From Trebonia sp963773105 (GTDB lineage Bacteria; Actinomycetota; Actinomycetes; Streptosporangiales; Streptosporangiaceae), in NCBI GenBank assembly GCA_963773105.1, contig CAVZAA010000009.1:248001-312000 (forward strand): DNA of 64,000 nucleotides, read 5' to 3'. The translations under genes were made by a program, and so were the position numbers. The notes beneath the pieces are model-generated. The model did not search any database and was not told the DNA's origin. It worked only from the letters and a program-made list of their open reading frames with translations. Position 1 is the first letter of the stretch; each line of letters starts with the position of its first letter. Shown in pieces: positions 43,917-52,047 of the stretch.

Positions 43917-45014
43917 CTAGCGCTCGCCCCGCGACAAGGCCATCACCCGGTCGCTGAGCACGGCCACCCCGGGGGTCGGCTCCGATTCGTAATAGCCCGG
44001 CTTGCGCTTCTTGAGCAGCCCGGGTCCGTTCGATGCCCATTGGAAGTTTCTGTTGCCGAGAACGCGACGGAAGACAGGATCGACGTGGTCGGGGAAGGTC
44101 GCCGCCATCCGGCGCAGCGGCAGCGGGGGGATGGTGTCCTCGCGCAGGTAGGCCCGCAGGACGTTGGCGTGCTCGCGGTCCTCGGCCAGCGCCGGGTCGG
44201 CGAACAGGGCGCGCAGCATCCCGTACTCGGGGACGACCACGAACCCGTCGAGCTCGTCGTAGATGATCCCGACGGTGTCGAACTCGAAGAACCCCTCCGG
44301 CATCACGAACGTGGTCTCGCCCGCCTCGCTGACCGCCCGGTGCCTGCCGCGGGCGGCCAGGGCCGAGTCGCGGCGCACCTTGTAGTACGCGTTGAGCCGC
44401 CCCTCGGCCTCTAGGGTCGGCAGCACCAGCTCGTCGGTGCCGAAGAACGCGACGAACTCCTCCCGATCCCGCCGCATGTACATCCAGCCCTGCTCGGCCT
44501 TCTCCTGATTGCGGAAGACCAGCTCGGGCTCGCGGGTGGCCAGGTCGATCGCCAGCCGGGCGACCCGCCGCCCGTCGTCGGCCGGGTAGACCGTCTCGCC
44601 GCCCGCCGCCAGCCAGGCGGAGTCGTCGCGCGTGAGCGGCAGCAGCGTCCCGGCGAAGAACCCCCCGTCGGCCGGGCGCGGGTCGAGGCCGTAGACGGCG
44701 TAGTCGAGGTCGTCGACCAGGTTGAGCGCGGTCATCGCGCCGAGCCCGGCGGGCGCGGCCGTCGCTGAGCCGCCGCCCCCGCGGGCACCGCTGCCGGCGC
44801 TGCCGCCGCCGTTGCCGCGCAGCTCGAAAATGCCGCGCACGCTGTTGTCGGCCCAGTCGAGCACCAGGTCCCGCTCCGCGCGGGTCAGCCCCCGCTGCGT
44901 GCCGATGAACCGCTCGACCACCGCCAGCCCCCCGGCCTGCGCCACCGCGCGGCGCAGTTCGACGGCTCGCTCAATCTGATCTGGACCCACGGGTAAAGAG
45001 CATAAGGACTTCAT
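43917..45014 (-). CDS. Hypothetical protein with Gly/Ala-rich linker
   Basis: A 365-residue protein of a family I do not recognise. An N-terminal helical part (IERAVELRRAVAQAGGLAVV, RAERDLVLDWADNSVRGIFE) is joined by a Gly/Ser/Ala linker (residues ~67-90) to an acidic alpha/beta part with FFAGTLLPLTRDDSAWL, GFFEFDTVGIIYDELDGFVV and a C-terminal Arg-rich tail. No signal peptide or membrane helix is seen. The start used is ATG 45014, inside a copy of the 19-bp repeat; an in-frame GTG at codon 9 (VGPDQIERAV) could be the real start. It follows the MOSC gene on the same strand by 92 bp. Confidence 0.65.
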   Translation of the reverse strand: MKSLCSLPVGPDQIERAVELRRAVAQAGGLAVVERFIGTQRGLTRAERDLVLDWADNSVRGIFELRGNGGGSAGSGARGGGGSATAAPAGLGAMTALNLVDDLDYAVYGLDPRPADGGFFAGTLLPLTRDDSAWLAAGGETVYPADDGRRVARLAIDLATREPELVFRNQEKAEQGWMYMRRDREEFVAFFGTDELVLPTLEAEGRLNAYYKVRRDSALAARGRHRAVSEAGETTFVMPEGFFEFDTVGIIYDELDGFVVVPEYGMLRALFADPALAEDREHANVLRAYLREDTIPPLPLRRMAATFPDHVDPVFRRVLGNRNFQWASNGPGLLKKRKPGYYESEPTPGVAVLSDRVMALSRGER

Positions 45015-45027
45015 CTCGAACGGACCG
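45009..45027 (-). repeat. 19-bp repeat, copy B
   Basis: The plus-strand word CTTCATCTCGAACGGACCG is identical over 19 bp to 5172-5190. Here it spans the annotated ATG of the hypothetical gene, read on the minus strand. Confidence 0.6.
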
Positions 45028-45091
45028 TGCCTTCTCCCCCCAGTCCTGCCAGAATCACGTCCCGGGTGGCGTCATCACGGCCAGCGCTGCG

Positions 45092-45108
45092 CGCTTCTTG
45101 CTGTTATC
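45092..45108 (+). repeat. 17-bp dispersed repeat, copy 5
   Basis: CGCTTCTTGCTGTTATC, exact. It overlaps the first bases of the stop codon of the minus-strand MOSC gene. Confidence 0.85.
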
Positions 45109-45754
45109 ATGCGGTGCGCCGGCGGACCAGGTCCTTGATCTCCGCGGGCAATGCGTGGGCCGCTAGCAGCCTGGGGAGCAGTTCCGGTTCGGTGGTGGTT
45201 GCGCGAAAGGTGAGGGCGACCGTGACGTCGTGGTCGGGCCGGTGCTCGATCACCACCGGATCGCCGGACTGAATCCGCCCCGGCGCGATCACCCGAAGAT
45301 AGGCGCCCGGCCTGGCGGCCTCGGTGAACCGCCTGATCCAGCCCGCCCGGCCCAGCCAGCCCTGGAACGTGCCGCACGGGATCCGCGGGCAGCAGACCTC
45401 GAGCAGCACCTCGCCGCCGATCCGCCAGCGCTCACCCACCAGCGCGTCGTTGACCGCCACGGACTCGGTGGTCAGGTTCTCGCCGAAAGCGCCGTTGCCC
45501 AGTGGCGCGTCGAGTTCGGCCTGCCACAGGTCGAGGTCCTCCCTCGCGTACGCGTAGATCGCCTGGTCATCGCCGCCGTGATGCTTGATGTCGTAGACCC
45601 GGTCGCCGGCCAGGCCGACCGCCCCGGTCCCCTTCGGGCCCGGCGCCGTCACCAGCACCGGCCCGCTGACGGGCCGCTTGTCGATGCCCGTGAGCGCGAT
45701 CGGCTTCCATGGGTTCTCGCGTGGCTTACCGACATTGACCGAGAGCAGCCGCAT
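45107..45754 (-). CDS. MOSC domain protein (YiiM-like)
   Basis: A ~215-residue MOSC protein. It starts MRLLSVNVGKPRENPWK and has the core KHHGGDDQAIYAYAREDLDL, FGENLTTESVAVNDALVGE and VCCPRIPCGTFQ, where the MOSC Cys is expected. MOSC domains bind Moco sulfur or detoxify N-hydroxylated bases (YiiM, YcbX). The ATG at 45754 fits family N-termini, though a GTG at 45802 would add 16 residues; neither has a strong ribosome-binding site. A role with the molybdoenzyme genes 40 kb away is possible but not shown by context. Confidence 0.85.
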   Translation of the reverse strand: MRLLSVNVGKPRENPWKPIALTGIDKRPVSGPVLVTAPGPKGTGAVGLAGDRVYDIKHHGGDDQAIYAYAREDLDLWQAELDAPLGNGAFGENLTTESVAVNDALVGERWRIGGEVLLEVCCPRIPCGTFQGWLGRAGWIRRFTEAARPGAYLRVIAPGRIQSGDPVVIEHRPDHDVTVALTFRATTTEPELLPRLLAAHALPAEIKDLVRRRTA

Positions 45755-45844
45755 ATTGGCCAGCTTAAATACGCCGCCGATGCCTGGCGAACCGTTTTCC
45801 ACCTGCGCTGTTGCAGGCGCCCGGGGCTTGCCGTTACGTGCACG

Positions 45845-47395
45845 TCAGGCTGGTCTGCCCGACTCGCGCGAGCTGATTGCAGCCGCGCTCAGGTCGGCGC
45901 CGCGACTGGCCGCCTGCGCGCTGCGTTCGCGTCCGGCCGCCCAGACCAGCAGCAGCGAGACCAGGGCGGCGGCGGCCGCCGCCGCCGCCAGCACGATGGT
46001 GGCGCGCTGGAAGGCCGGCAGGGCGCCGTGGCCTGCGGCGTTCCCGCCCAGGACGGTGACGAGCAGCGCGACGCCGAGCACGATGCCGACCTGGCGGGCC
46101 ATCGTGACGATCCCCGAGCCGGTCGCGAACCGGTTCGGCGGGACCGCCGAGACCGCCGCGCTCACCAGGGTGGGCAGGGTGAGGCCGACGCCGGTCCCGG
46201 TCAGCAGCATGCCCGGGAGCATGTGGGCCGGGTAATCGGGGGCGAGCGACAGGTTCAGCCGCCAGAAGACGCAGCCGCAGGCGTAGATCGCGCAGCCGAC
46301 CGCGGCCACCGGGCCCGGGCCGATGCGGCGGGCGACCGGCCCGGCCGCGATCGCCCAGAACGGGACGAGCAGCGGCCCGGGGGCGACGCCGAGCCCGGTG
46401 CGCAGCGCCGACCAGCCCCAGACGTCCTGGCACCACAGGGTGACGAGCAGCAGCATCGCGCCGAAGGCGATGCCGAACACCACGTTCGCGGCGGTGGCGG
46501 TGGCGAACAGCGGGCGGCGCAGCAGGTGCAGTTCGATCACCGGGGACGGGTGGCGCGCGGACCGGTAGACGAACAGCGCCACCAGGACCGCCGCCGCCGC
46601 GAATCCGCCCAGCACCGGCGCCGACGCCCAGCCCCAGTCGTCCGCCTTGACCAGCGCTAGGGCCAGCGCTCCGATCGCCACCGTGAACACGGCGGCGCCG
46701 AGGACGTCCGGGCGGGCCTCGTCCCGGACCTCGGCGGCGTGCGCGGTCGCCCGGTCCAGCGGGAGAACCCGCAGGCCCGCGATCAGCGCGATCGCGATGA
46801 TCGGTACGTTCACCAGGAACACCCAGTGCCAGCTGGCCTCCACCAGCGCGCCCCCGACGACCGGCCCCAGCGCGGCGGCGGCGCCGCCGACCGAGGTCCA
46901 GGCGCGGATCGCGCCGGTCCGGCGCTCCGGCGGCGCCGCCGCAAGCAGCAGGCTGAGGGAGGCCGGGATGAGGAGCGCGCCGCCGGCCGCCTGGACGATC
47001 CTGGCCCCGACCAGGACCCAGACGTCGGGCGCGGCGGCGCAGGCGGCGGAGGCGACCGCGAAGACGATCATGCCGGTCAGGAACGCGGCCCGGCGGCCGA
47101 TCAGATCGGCTGCTCGGCCCGCCGGGACCAGCAGCGCCGCGAACACGATCGCGTACGCGTTCAGCACCCAGGACAGCGACGCCAGGTCCGTGCCGTGAAA
47201 GTCACGGCCGATTGACGGCAGCGCGACGTTCACGATGAACAGGTCGAGGTTCACCACCGCGATGCCCGCCGTCACCACGGCGAAGACGGCGCCGTAGCGC
47301 GCCTGACCCGGCTGCGGTGGCCGCCCGCGCCCGGGCCAGGTCCGCGCCGCCGCCGACGGGCCGGCGGCCCTGCCCTCTGTCACGCTGTCGGTCAC
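45845..47395 (-). CDS. MFS drug-efflux transporter (DHA2, EmrB/QacA type)
   Basis: A 516-residue, 14-helix major facilitator. Helix 1 carries NLDLFIVNVALPSIGRDF, the loop GRAADLIGRRAAFLTG is the DHA2 A-motif, and ALGPVVGGALVE is the motif-C antiporter signature. The family exports drugs and dyes with proton antiport. The GTG at 47395 is chosen because GGGAGG is six bases upstream. It is divergent from an HxlR-type regulator, and an inverted repeat between them (47423-47459) is a candidate operator, so the pair looks like a regulated efflux unit. Confidence 0.9.
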   Translation of the reverse strand: MTDSVTEGRAAGPSAAARTWPGRGRPPQPGQARYGAVFAVVTAGIAVVNLDLFIVNVALPSIGRDFHGTDLASLSWVLNAYAIVFAALLVPAGRAADLIGRRAAFLTGMIVFAVASAACAAAPDVWVLVGARIVQAAGGALLIPASLSLLLAAAPPERRTGAIRAWTSVGGAAAALGPVVGGALVEASWHWVFLVNVPIIAIALIAGLRVLPLDRATAHAAEVRDEARPDVLGAAVFTVAIGALALALVKADDWGWASAPVLGGFAAAAVLVALFVYRSARHPSPVIELHLLRRPLFATATAANVVFGIAFGAMLLLVTLWCQDVWGWSALRTGLGVAPGPLLVPFWAIAAGPVARRIGPGPVAAVGCAIYACGCVFWRLNLSLAPDYPAHMLPGMLLTGTGVGLTLPTLVSAAVSAVPPNRFATGSGIVTMARQVGIVLGVALLVTVLGGNAAGHGALPAFQRATIVLAAAAAAAALVSLLLVWAAGRERSAQAASRGADLSAAAISSRESGRPA

Positions 47396-47422
47396 GCGTT
47401 CCTCCCGGGTCCCTGGGTTTGG

Positions 47423-47459
47423 AAATCCAACTGAAGCGTAGACCGCATCAGTTTGATTT
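47423..47459. promoter_or_regulatory. HxlR-type operator in divergent gap
   Basis: AAATCCAACTGA, a 13-bp spacer and TCAGTTTGATTT form 12-bp arms with one mismatch. It sits midway between the divergent MFS and hxlR-like genes and is AT-richer than the flanks. Confidence 0.6.
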
Positions 47460-47483
47460 CGCAACCCGGGTACGCTTGTCGGT

Positions 47484-47954
47484 ATGCGCGAGGAACTGCC
47501 CGGCCGTCCCTGCTCGGTGGCGGCCGCCCTGAACCTGATCGGCGAGAAGTGGACGCTGCTGGCGGTGCGGGAGATCACCTTCGGCAACAAGCGCTTCGAC
47601 GCGATCGCGAAGAACACCGGCGCGCCCCGCGACCGGCTCGCCGCCCGGCTGCGCACGCTGGAGGCGGCGGGCGTGGTCGAGCGCCGCCTGTACAGCGAGC
47701 ACCCGCCGCGCTACGAGTACGAGCTCACCCAGGCCGGCCAGGAGCTGCGCGCCGTGCTCACCGTGCTGCGCGGCTGGGGTGATCGGTGGGCGGTGGACTC
47801 GCCGCCCTCGGCGTTCGAGCACAGCTGCGGGCACGAGCTCGACCCGGCGGTCATCTGCCGCCACTGCGGGGCCGAGGTCGTACCCGAGGAACTCAAGGTT
47901 CGCGTCCTCACCCCCGGCTGGACCCGGAAGGGCCCGGCCGAGGGCGAGATCTAA
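47484..47954 (+). CDS. HxlR family transcriptional regulator
   Basis: A 156-residue winged-helix regulator. CSVAAALNLIGEKWTLLAVR and RFDAIAKNTGAPRDRLAARL are the HxlR signature, with Cys10 in the position used for redox or aldehyde sensing in some members. The wing is VVERRLYSEHPPRYEYELT. The C-terminus has a CGHELDPAVICRHCGAEV Cys-rich extension that may bind zinc. ATG 47484 has no ribosome-binding site, and TACGCT seven bases before it suggests a leaderless mRNA. It probably controls the divergent DHA2 transporter. Confidence 0.85.
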   Translation: MREELPGRPCSVAAALNLIGEKWTLLAVREITFGNKRFDAIAKNTGAPRDRLAARLRTLEAAGVVERRLYSEHPPRYEYELTQAGQELRAVLTVLRGWGDRWAVDSPPSAFEHSCGHELDPAVICRHCGAEVVPEELKVRVLTPGWTRKGPAEGEI

Positions 47955-48138
47955 CGCGGCCGACCGCCTACGACTGGGAAGCCAGCGCGGCAGCTATTTC
48001 AGTTGCGCGAGCCCGGATCGCGGGGCATGATGGCGTCGTCTCATCCCCGGACGATGGAGAGTGGCTTGGAGCTCTGAGGATCACCCCAGTGCCGCGCCGA
48101 GGTGGCGCGCGCCCGTGACCTCATGCCGGAGCCCCAAC

Positions 48139-49914
48139 GTGTCCACTCGTTCTCCCGCGCCCTTTATGTCGGCGACGCCCGCTGTCGTGCTGACCGATCT
48201 CGGCTTCTCCTGGCCAGACGGACGCCAGGTCCTCGACGGCCTCAGCGCCGCCTTCTCCCCCGGCCGGACCGGCCTGATCGGCGTCAACGGCGCGGGCAAG
48301 TCCACGCTGTTGCGGCTGATCGCCGGCCGCCTGCAGCCGTCGTCCGGATCGGTGACGGTGACCGGCGACGTCGGCTACCTACCGCAGACCCTCACCCTCG
48401 ACGCCGGCGCCCGGGTAGCGTCGCTGCTCGGCATCGACCCGGTGCTCGACGCGATCGACGCCATCGAGGCGGGCGACGCCAGCCAGGAGGCCTTCGACGC
48501 GGTCGGTGACGACTGGCACGCGCGCGAACGGGCGCGCGGCTGGCTCTCCCGCCTCGGCCTGGCCCATGTCGGCCTGGACGACCCGGTCGGCAGGCTCTCC
48601 GGCGGGGAAACGATGCTGACGGCGCTGACCGGCCTGTTCCTGCGGCGGCCGGCCGTCCTGCTGCTTGACGAGCCGACCAACAACCTCGATCTGGACGCGC
48701 GCGGGCGGGTGTACGCGGCGGTCGAATCCTGGCCCGGGGTCGTGCTGATCGTGAGCCACGACCGGGAGCTGCTCGGGCTGACGGATCAGATCGCGGACCT
48801 GCGCAGCGACCACTACGGCAGCTCACTGCGGCTATACGGCGGCAACCTGGCCGCCTACCAGGCCATGCTCGACACCGAGCAGGCCGCCGCCAGGCGCGCG
48901 GTGGGGGCGGCGGCGGCCGACGTCCGGCGCGAGCAGCGAGACTTCGTTCGGGGGCAGACCAGGCAGGCCCGCCGGGACCGCCAAGGCAGGCAGCTGTCGG
49001 CGTCCGGCTCCCTGCCGCACGCCGCCGCCGGCGCACGGCAGCGCTCCGCCCAGGAGACGGCCGGGCACTCGCGCGATGTTCAACTGGCGCGGATCGCGAC
49101 CGCGCAGGTGCGACTGGCGGCGGCCGAGGAAGCGGTCCGCGACGACGACGGCATCACGATTTCGCTGCCCGGGACTGCGGTGCCGGCCGGCCGGACCGTG
49201 CTGCGGGTGCGCGGACTGGACGCGCCGTGGATTCCGTGGCGTCCGGCGCTGACGGCTGACCAAGACGACGCGCCCGGGGGCACCCGGGAGCGAGGCGACG
49301 CCGGCTCACGGGGAGACGCCGAGGCGATGGCGGAGGCCGGAACGCTCGATGAGCTCATCGTCCGTGGGCCTGAGCGGATCGCGCTGACCGGGCCGAACGG
49401 GGCGGGTAAGAGCACCCTGCTCCGGCTCATCGCCGGAGACCTGGAGGGGTCAGAACAGCAGGGACCGGGCCTCTTCGTGCGGCGGATCGGCGCGGTCGGT
49501 TACCTGCCGCAACGCCTCAACGTGCTCGACGATTCGCTGACGGTGGTCGAGAACGTGCGGGCGGTCGCGCCCGCCGCCTCCGTGAACGACGTGCGCGCCG
49601 GTCTGGCGAGGTTCCTGTTCCGCGGCGCGCGGGCGGACGCGGCGGCCGGCACGCTATCGGGCGGCGAGCGGTTCCGCGCCGTCCTCGCGGCCCTGCTGCT
49701 GGCCGATCCGCCACCGCAGTTCCTGCTCCTCGACGAGCCCACCAACAGTCTCGACCTGGCCTCGGTGTGCCAGCTGGGCCAGGCGCTGGCCTGCTATCAG
49801 GGCGCGCTGCTGGTCGCCAGCCACGACGGGCCGTTCCTGGCCTCGATCGGGATAACCCGCTGGCTCCGCCTCTCCCGCGACGCACGTCTCACCGACATCG
49901 ACCCGCTGGCGTAA
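48139..49914 (+). CDS. ABC-F family ATPase
   Basis: A 591-residue protein with two ABC ATPase domains and no membrane part. Walker A motifs are GVNGAGKST (about residue 48) and GPNGAGKST (about 418); signature motifs are LSGGET and LSGGER, and both Walker B/D-loops are DEPTNNLDL and DEPTNSLDL. This is the ABC-F class, which works on ribosomes as translation factors or antibiotic-protection proteins. An Arg-rich linker between the domains (about residues 250-330) fits the P-site tRNA-interaction motif. The start GTG at 48139 has GGAG seven bases upstream; ATG 48166 is possible. Whether it is a resistance protein cannot be told. Confidence 0.9.
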   Translation: MSTRSPAPFMSATPAVVLTDLGFSWPDGRQVLDGLSAAFSPGRTGLIGVNGAGKSTLLRLIAGRLQPSSGSVTVTGDVGYLPQTLTLDAGARVASLLGIDPVLDAIDAIEAGDASQEAFDAVGDDWHARERARGWLSRLGLAHVGLDDPVGRLSGGETMLTALTGLFLRRPAVLLLDEPTNNLDLDARGRVYAAVESWPGVVLIVSHDRELLGLTDQIADLRSDHYGSSLRLYGGNLAAYQAMLDTEQAAARRAVGAAAADVRREQRDFVRGQTRQARRDRQGRQLSASGSLPHAAAGARQRSAQETAGHSRDVQLARIATAQVRLAAAEEAVRDDDGITISLPGTAVPAGRTVLRVRGLDAPWIPWRPALTADQDDAPGGTRERGDAGSRGDAEAMAEAGTLDELIVRGPERIALTGPNGAGKSTLLRLIAGDLEGSEQQGPGLFVRRIGAVGYLPQRLNVLDDSLTVVENVRAVAPAASVNDVRAGLARFLFRGARADAAAGTLSGGERFRAVLAALLLADPPPQFLLLDEPTNSLDLASVCQLGQALACYQGALLVASHDGPFLASIGITRWLRLSRDARLTDIDPLA

Positions 49915-49925
49915 CCCGCGCCCGG

Positions 49926-49942
49926 CGCTTCTTGCTGTTATC
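49926..49942 (+). repeat. 17-bp dispersed repeat, copy 6
   Basis: CGCTTCTTGCTGTTATC, exact, 12 bp after the ABC-F stop and 29 bp before a perfect hairpin. Confidence 0.85.
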
Positions 49943-49970
49943 ACCGGAATCCGGCCCGACTCTGGTCATA

Positions 49971-50010
49971 GTGGATAGCTGGGTACACCCCGGTGTACCC
50001 AGCTATCCAC
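49971..50010. terminator. Perfect 19-bp inverted repeat between convergent genes
   Basis: GTGGATAGCTGGGTACACC, two bases and GGTGTACCCAGCTATCCAC form a perfect 19-bp stem with a 2-nt centre. It lies between the ABC-F stop and the end of the minus-strand phosphotriesterase-like gene (8 bp away). As RNA it would have almost no loop, so it may act as cruciform DNA or a protein-binding site as well as a terminator. Confidence 0.65.
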
Positions 50011-50018
50011 GATCGTCG

Positions 50019-50966
50019 TCACCCGCCCAGAATGCTGGCGGGGGTGCGGATGAGCATCGCGTCGAGTTGGTCGGCCGAGACGCCGTGGTCGCGCAGGTAG
50101 GGGATCACGTCCTGGCTGACGTGCAGGTAGTGCCAGTCCTTGAGTTCGGCGAGGGCGCTCTGGGTGAACCAGTCCAGGTAGCACGAGCAGTCGTGGGAGA
50201 GCACCATGCGGTCGGCGTAGCCGCGGCGGCACATCTCCGCCACCAGGTCGCTGCGCTGCTGGAAGGTGGCGAAGTGGTCGATGCCGAAGCGGTCCATGCC
50301 CAGGGTGAGGCCGGTCTGGGCCATCCGCTCCAGGTAGTCGGGATGGTCGACGGCGTCGCCGCTGTGGCCGAGGACGACCCGGCTGAGATCGACCCCCTCG
50401 GACTTGAGGACCTCGACGATCTGCGGGCCGTGCTGGCCGGCTGAGTGGGTGTGGATGGTGACCGGCGCGCCGGTGCGCGCGTGCGCGCGGGCGACCGCGC
50501 GGAGCACCCGCTCGACCCCGTCGGTCAGCCCCTTCGCGTCCACCGCGCACTTGAGCATGCCCGCCCGGACGCCGGTGTCGGCGATGCCCTCGGTGATGTC
50601 GCGGACGAAGAAGTCGGTCATCGTCTCCCTCGGGCGGCGCGAGAAGAAGAGCGGAACCTCGTCGAACGTGTAGATGCCGGTGGCCACCACGATGTTGAGC
50701 CCCGGCACCTGCTCTGCGATCCGCTTGATCCGGTGAATGTTCCGGCCCTGGCCGACCACGGTGACGTCGACGATCGTGTCGATGCCGTTCTTGGGCAGCT
50801 CGCTGAGCTTGCGGACGGCGTCGGCGACGCGCTGCTCCTCGTCACCCCACTCGTCTGGGTAGTTCTGCTGGACGTCCGCCGTCATCACGAAGACGTGCTC
50901 GTGCATCAGCACGCGGCCGAGCTCGGCGGTCTCGACCGGGCCGAGAACTGTTTCGACTGTTTCCAC
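50019..50966 (-). CDS. Phosphotriesterase-family metal-dependent hydrolase
   Basis: A 315-residue TIM-barrel amidohydrolase of the PTE/lactonase family. Metal ligands are visible: HEH at 22-24, the bridging carboxylated Lys139 in MLKCAVDAKG, His in VTIHTHS (172/174), His202 in GHSGD and Asp260 in LSHDCSCY. All five positions are intact. Family members hydrolyse lactones, including acyl-homoserine lactones, or phosphotriesters, so a quorum-signal or other lactone is possible but not shown. The start is ATG 50966 (METVETVLGPVET), which gives the family N-terminus. It is convergent with the ABC-F gene across a perfect hairpin. Confidence 0.88.
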   Translation of the reverse strand: METVETVLGPVETAELGRVLMHEHVFVMTADVQQNYPDEWGDEEQRVADAVRKLSELPKNGIDTIVDVTVVGQGRNIHRIKRIAEQVPGLNIVVATGIYTFDEVPLFFSRRPRETMTDFFVRDITEGIADTGVRAGMLKCAVDAKGLTDGVERVLRAVARAHARTGAPVTIHTHSAGQHGPQIVEVLKSEGVDLSRVVLGHSGDAVDHPDYLERMAQTGLTLGMDRFGIDHFATFQQRSDLVAEMCRRGYADRMVLSHDCSCYLDWFTQSALAELKDWHYLHVSQDVIPYLRDHGVSADQLDAMLIRTPASILGG

Positions 50967-51021
50967 ACGCCGATGGTTGTCGGGTGCCCCAGGGGTGTCA
51001 ATCGTGGCGGATCACAGAATG

Positions 51022-51966
51022 TCAGGGCTTGCGTGCGACCAAACCGTAGATCGGGGCCGACGCCGTGGCGGGCAGATCGGACTCGTCGGGACGCCAGTCG
51101 TCGACCGGGACCAGCCCCGGCGCCACCAGGTCGAGGCCGGTGACCAGGGCGGCGATCTCGGCCGAGGAACGGAGCACGATGGGCACGGCGGCGGCCATAT
51201 TCCACCGTTTGACGGCGCTGCCCAGCGCCGGGTCGAGGTCGCTGGCCAGGTGGTGGATCGCCAGATAGCTGCCCGACAGCGCGGAGTCCATCAACTCCGC
51301 CACCACCTTGGCCGCATCGGCCGCCGATGGCACGTGGGCGAGGGTAGACGGTAGCAGGACCGCGATCGGCCGGCCCGGGTCCAGGATCGCCCCATCGCCC
51401 GGCCGCAACGCATCCGCTGGATCGGCGGTACCGGCCGGGGCGCCGGACCCGCCCGCGGGCGAAAGCCCCGCAGCGGACAGGCCCGCGGCCGAGAGGATGG
51501 CGCTCACGTCCGCGACGTCCCCCTCGATGCAGGCCACCAGGCCGCCGGGCGCGGACGCGAGCGCCGCCCTCGTCCGGTCGACCATCATCGGGTCACTCTC
51601 GACGTAGACGATCCGGCAGGTCGGGTCGACCGCCTGCGCGACCTCGTGGGTGTTGGCGGCCGGCACCATACCGCTGCCAACCTCGAGGAACTGCCTGATC
51701 CTGGCGTCGGCGGCCAGGTGCCTGACCACCCGGCGACGGAAGGCCCGGGCCGAGGCCGGGCCCGCGGCGATCGACGGCGCCGACTCGACCAGGGCGGCGG
51801 CTGCCTTGCGGTCGGCCGCGAAGTTGTCTCGCCCGCCAAACAGGAAGTCGAATGCCCGGGCGGCGTTGGGCACGGTGACGTCGATCAGCTCGGATCCGGC
51901 TCGGCGACCCCCGTCATGCCCAAATTGCCAACTCACGTAGCGTCGCGACCCTCCCCGTAAAGACAT
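51022..51966 (-). CDS. S-adenosyl methyltransferase, DUF574 family
   Basis: A 314-residue actinobacterial SAM-dependent methyltransferase-like protein. PNAARAFDFLFGGRDNFAAD and FLEVGSGMVPAANTHEVAQA are the DUF574 signatures, with the GxGxP-type SAM loop intact. The family is expanded in streptomycetes and Streptosporangiales; substrates are unknown. ATG 51966 is used. A second, diverged copy lies 81 bp upstream on the same strand. A short Gly/Ala/Pro insertion at residues ~165-185 is present here but not in the paralogue. The two may be cotranscribed. Confidence 0.85.
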   Translation of the reverse strand: MSLRGGSRRYVSWQFGHDGGRRAGSELIDVTVPNAARAFDFLFGGRDNFAADRKAAAALVESAPSIAAGPASARAFRRRVVRHLAADARIRQFLEVGSGMVPAANTHEVAQAVDPTCRIVYVESDPMMVDRTRAALASAPGGLVACIEGDVADVSAILSAAGLSAAGLSPAGGSGAPAGTADPADALRPGDGAILDPGRPIAVLLPSTLAHVPSAADAAKVVAELMDSALSGSYLAIHHLASDLDPALGSAVKRWNMAAAVPIVLRSSAEIAALVTGLDLVAPGLVPVDDWRPDESDLPATASAPIYGLVARKP

Positions 51967-52047
51967 CTCCCCGTTCGTAATGCTAACTGATCGTCACCAA
52001 GAGAGATAGACAAATATCAAATAGGTAATGGGGGGAGGGGTCCGGCC

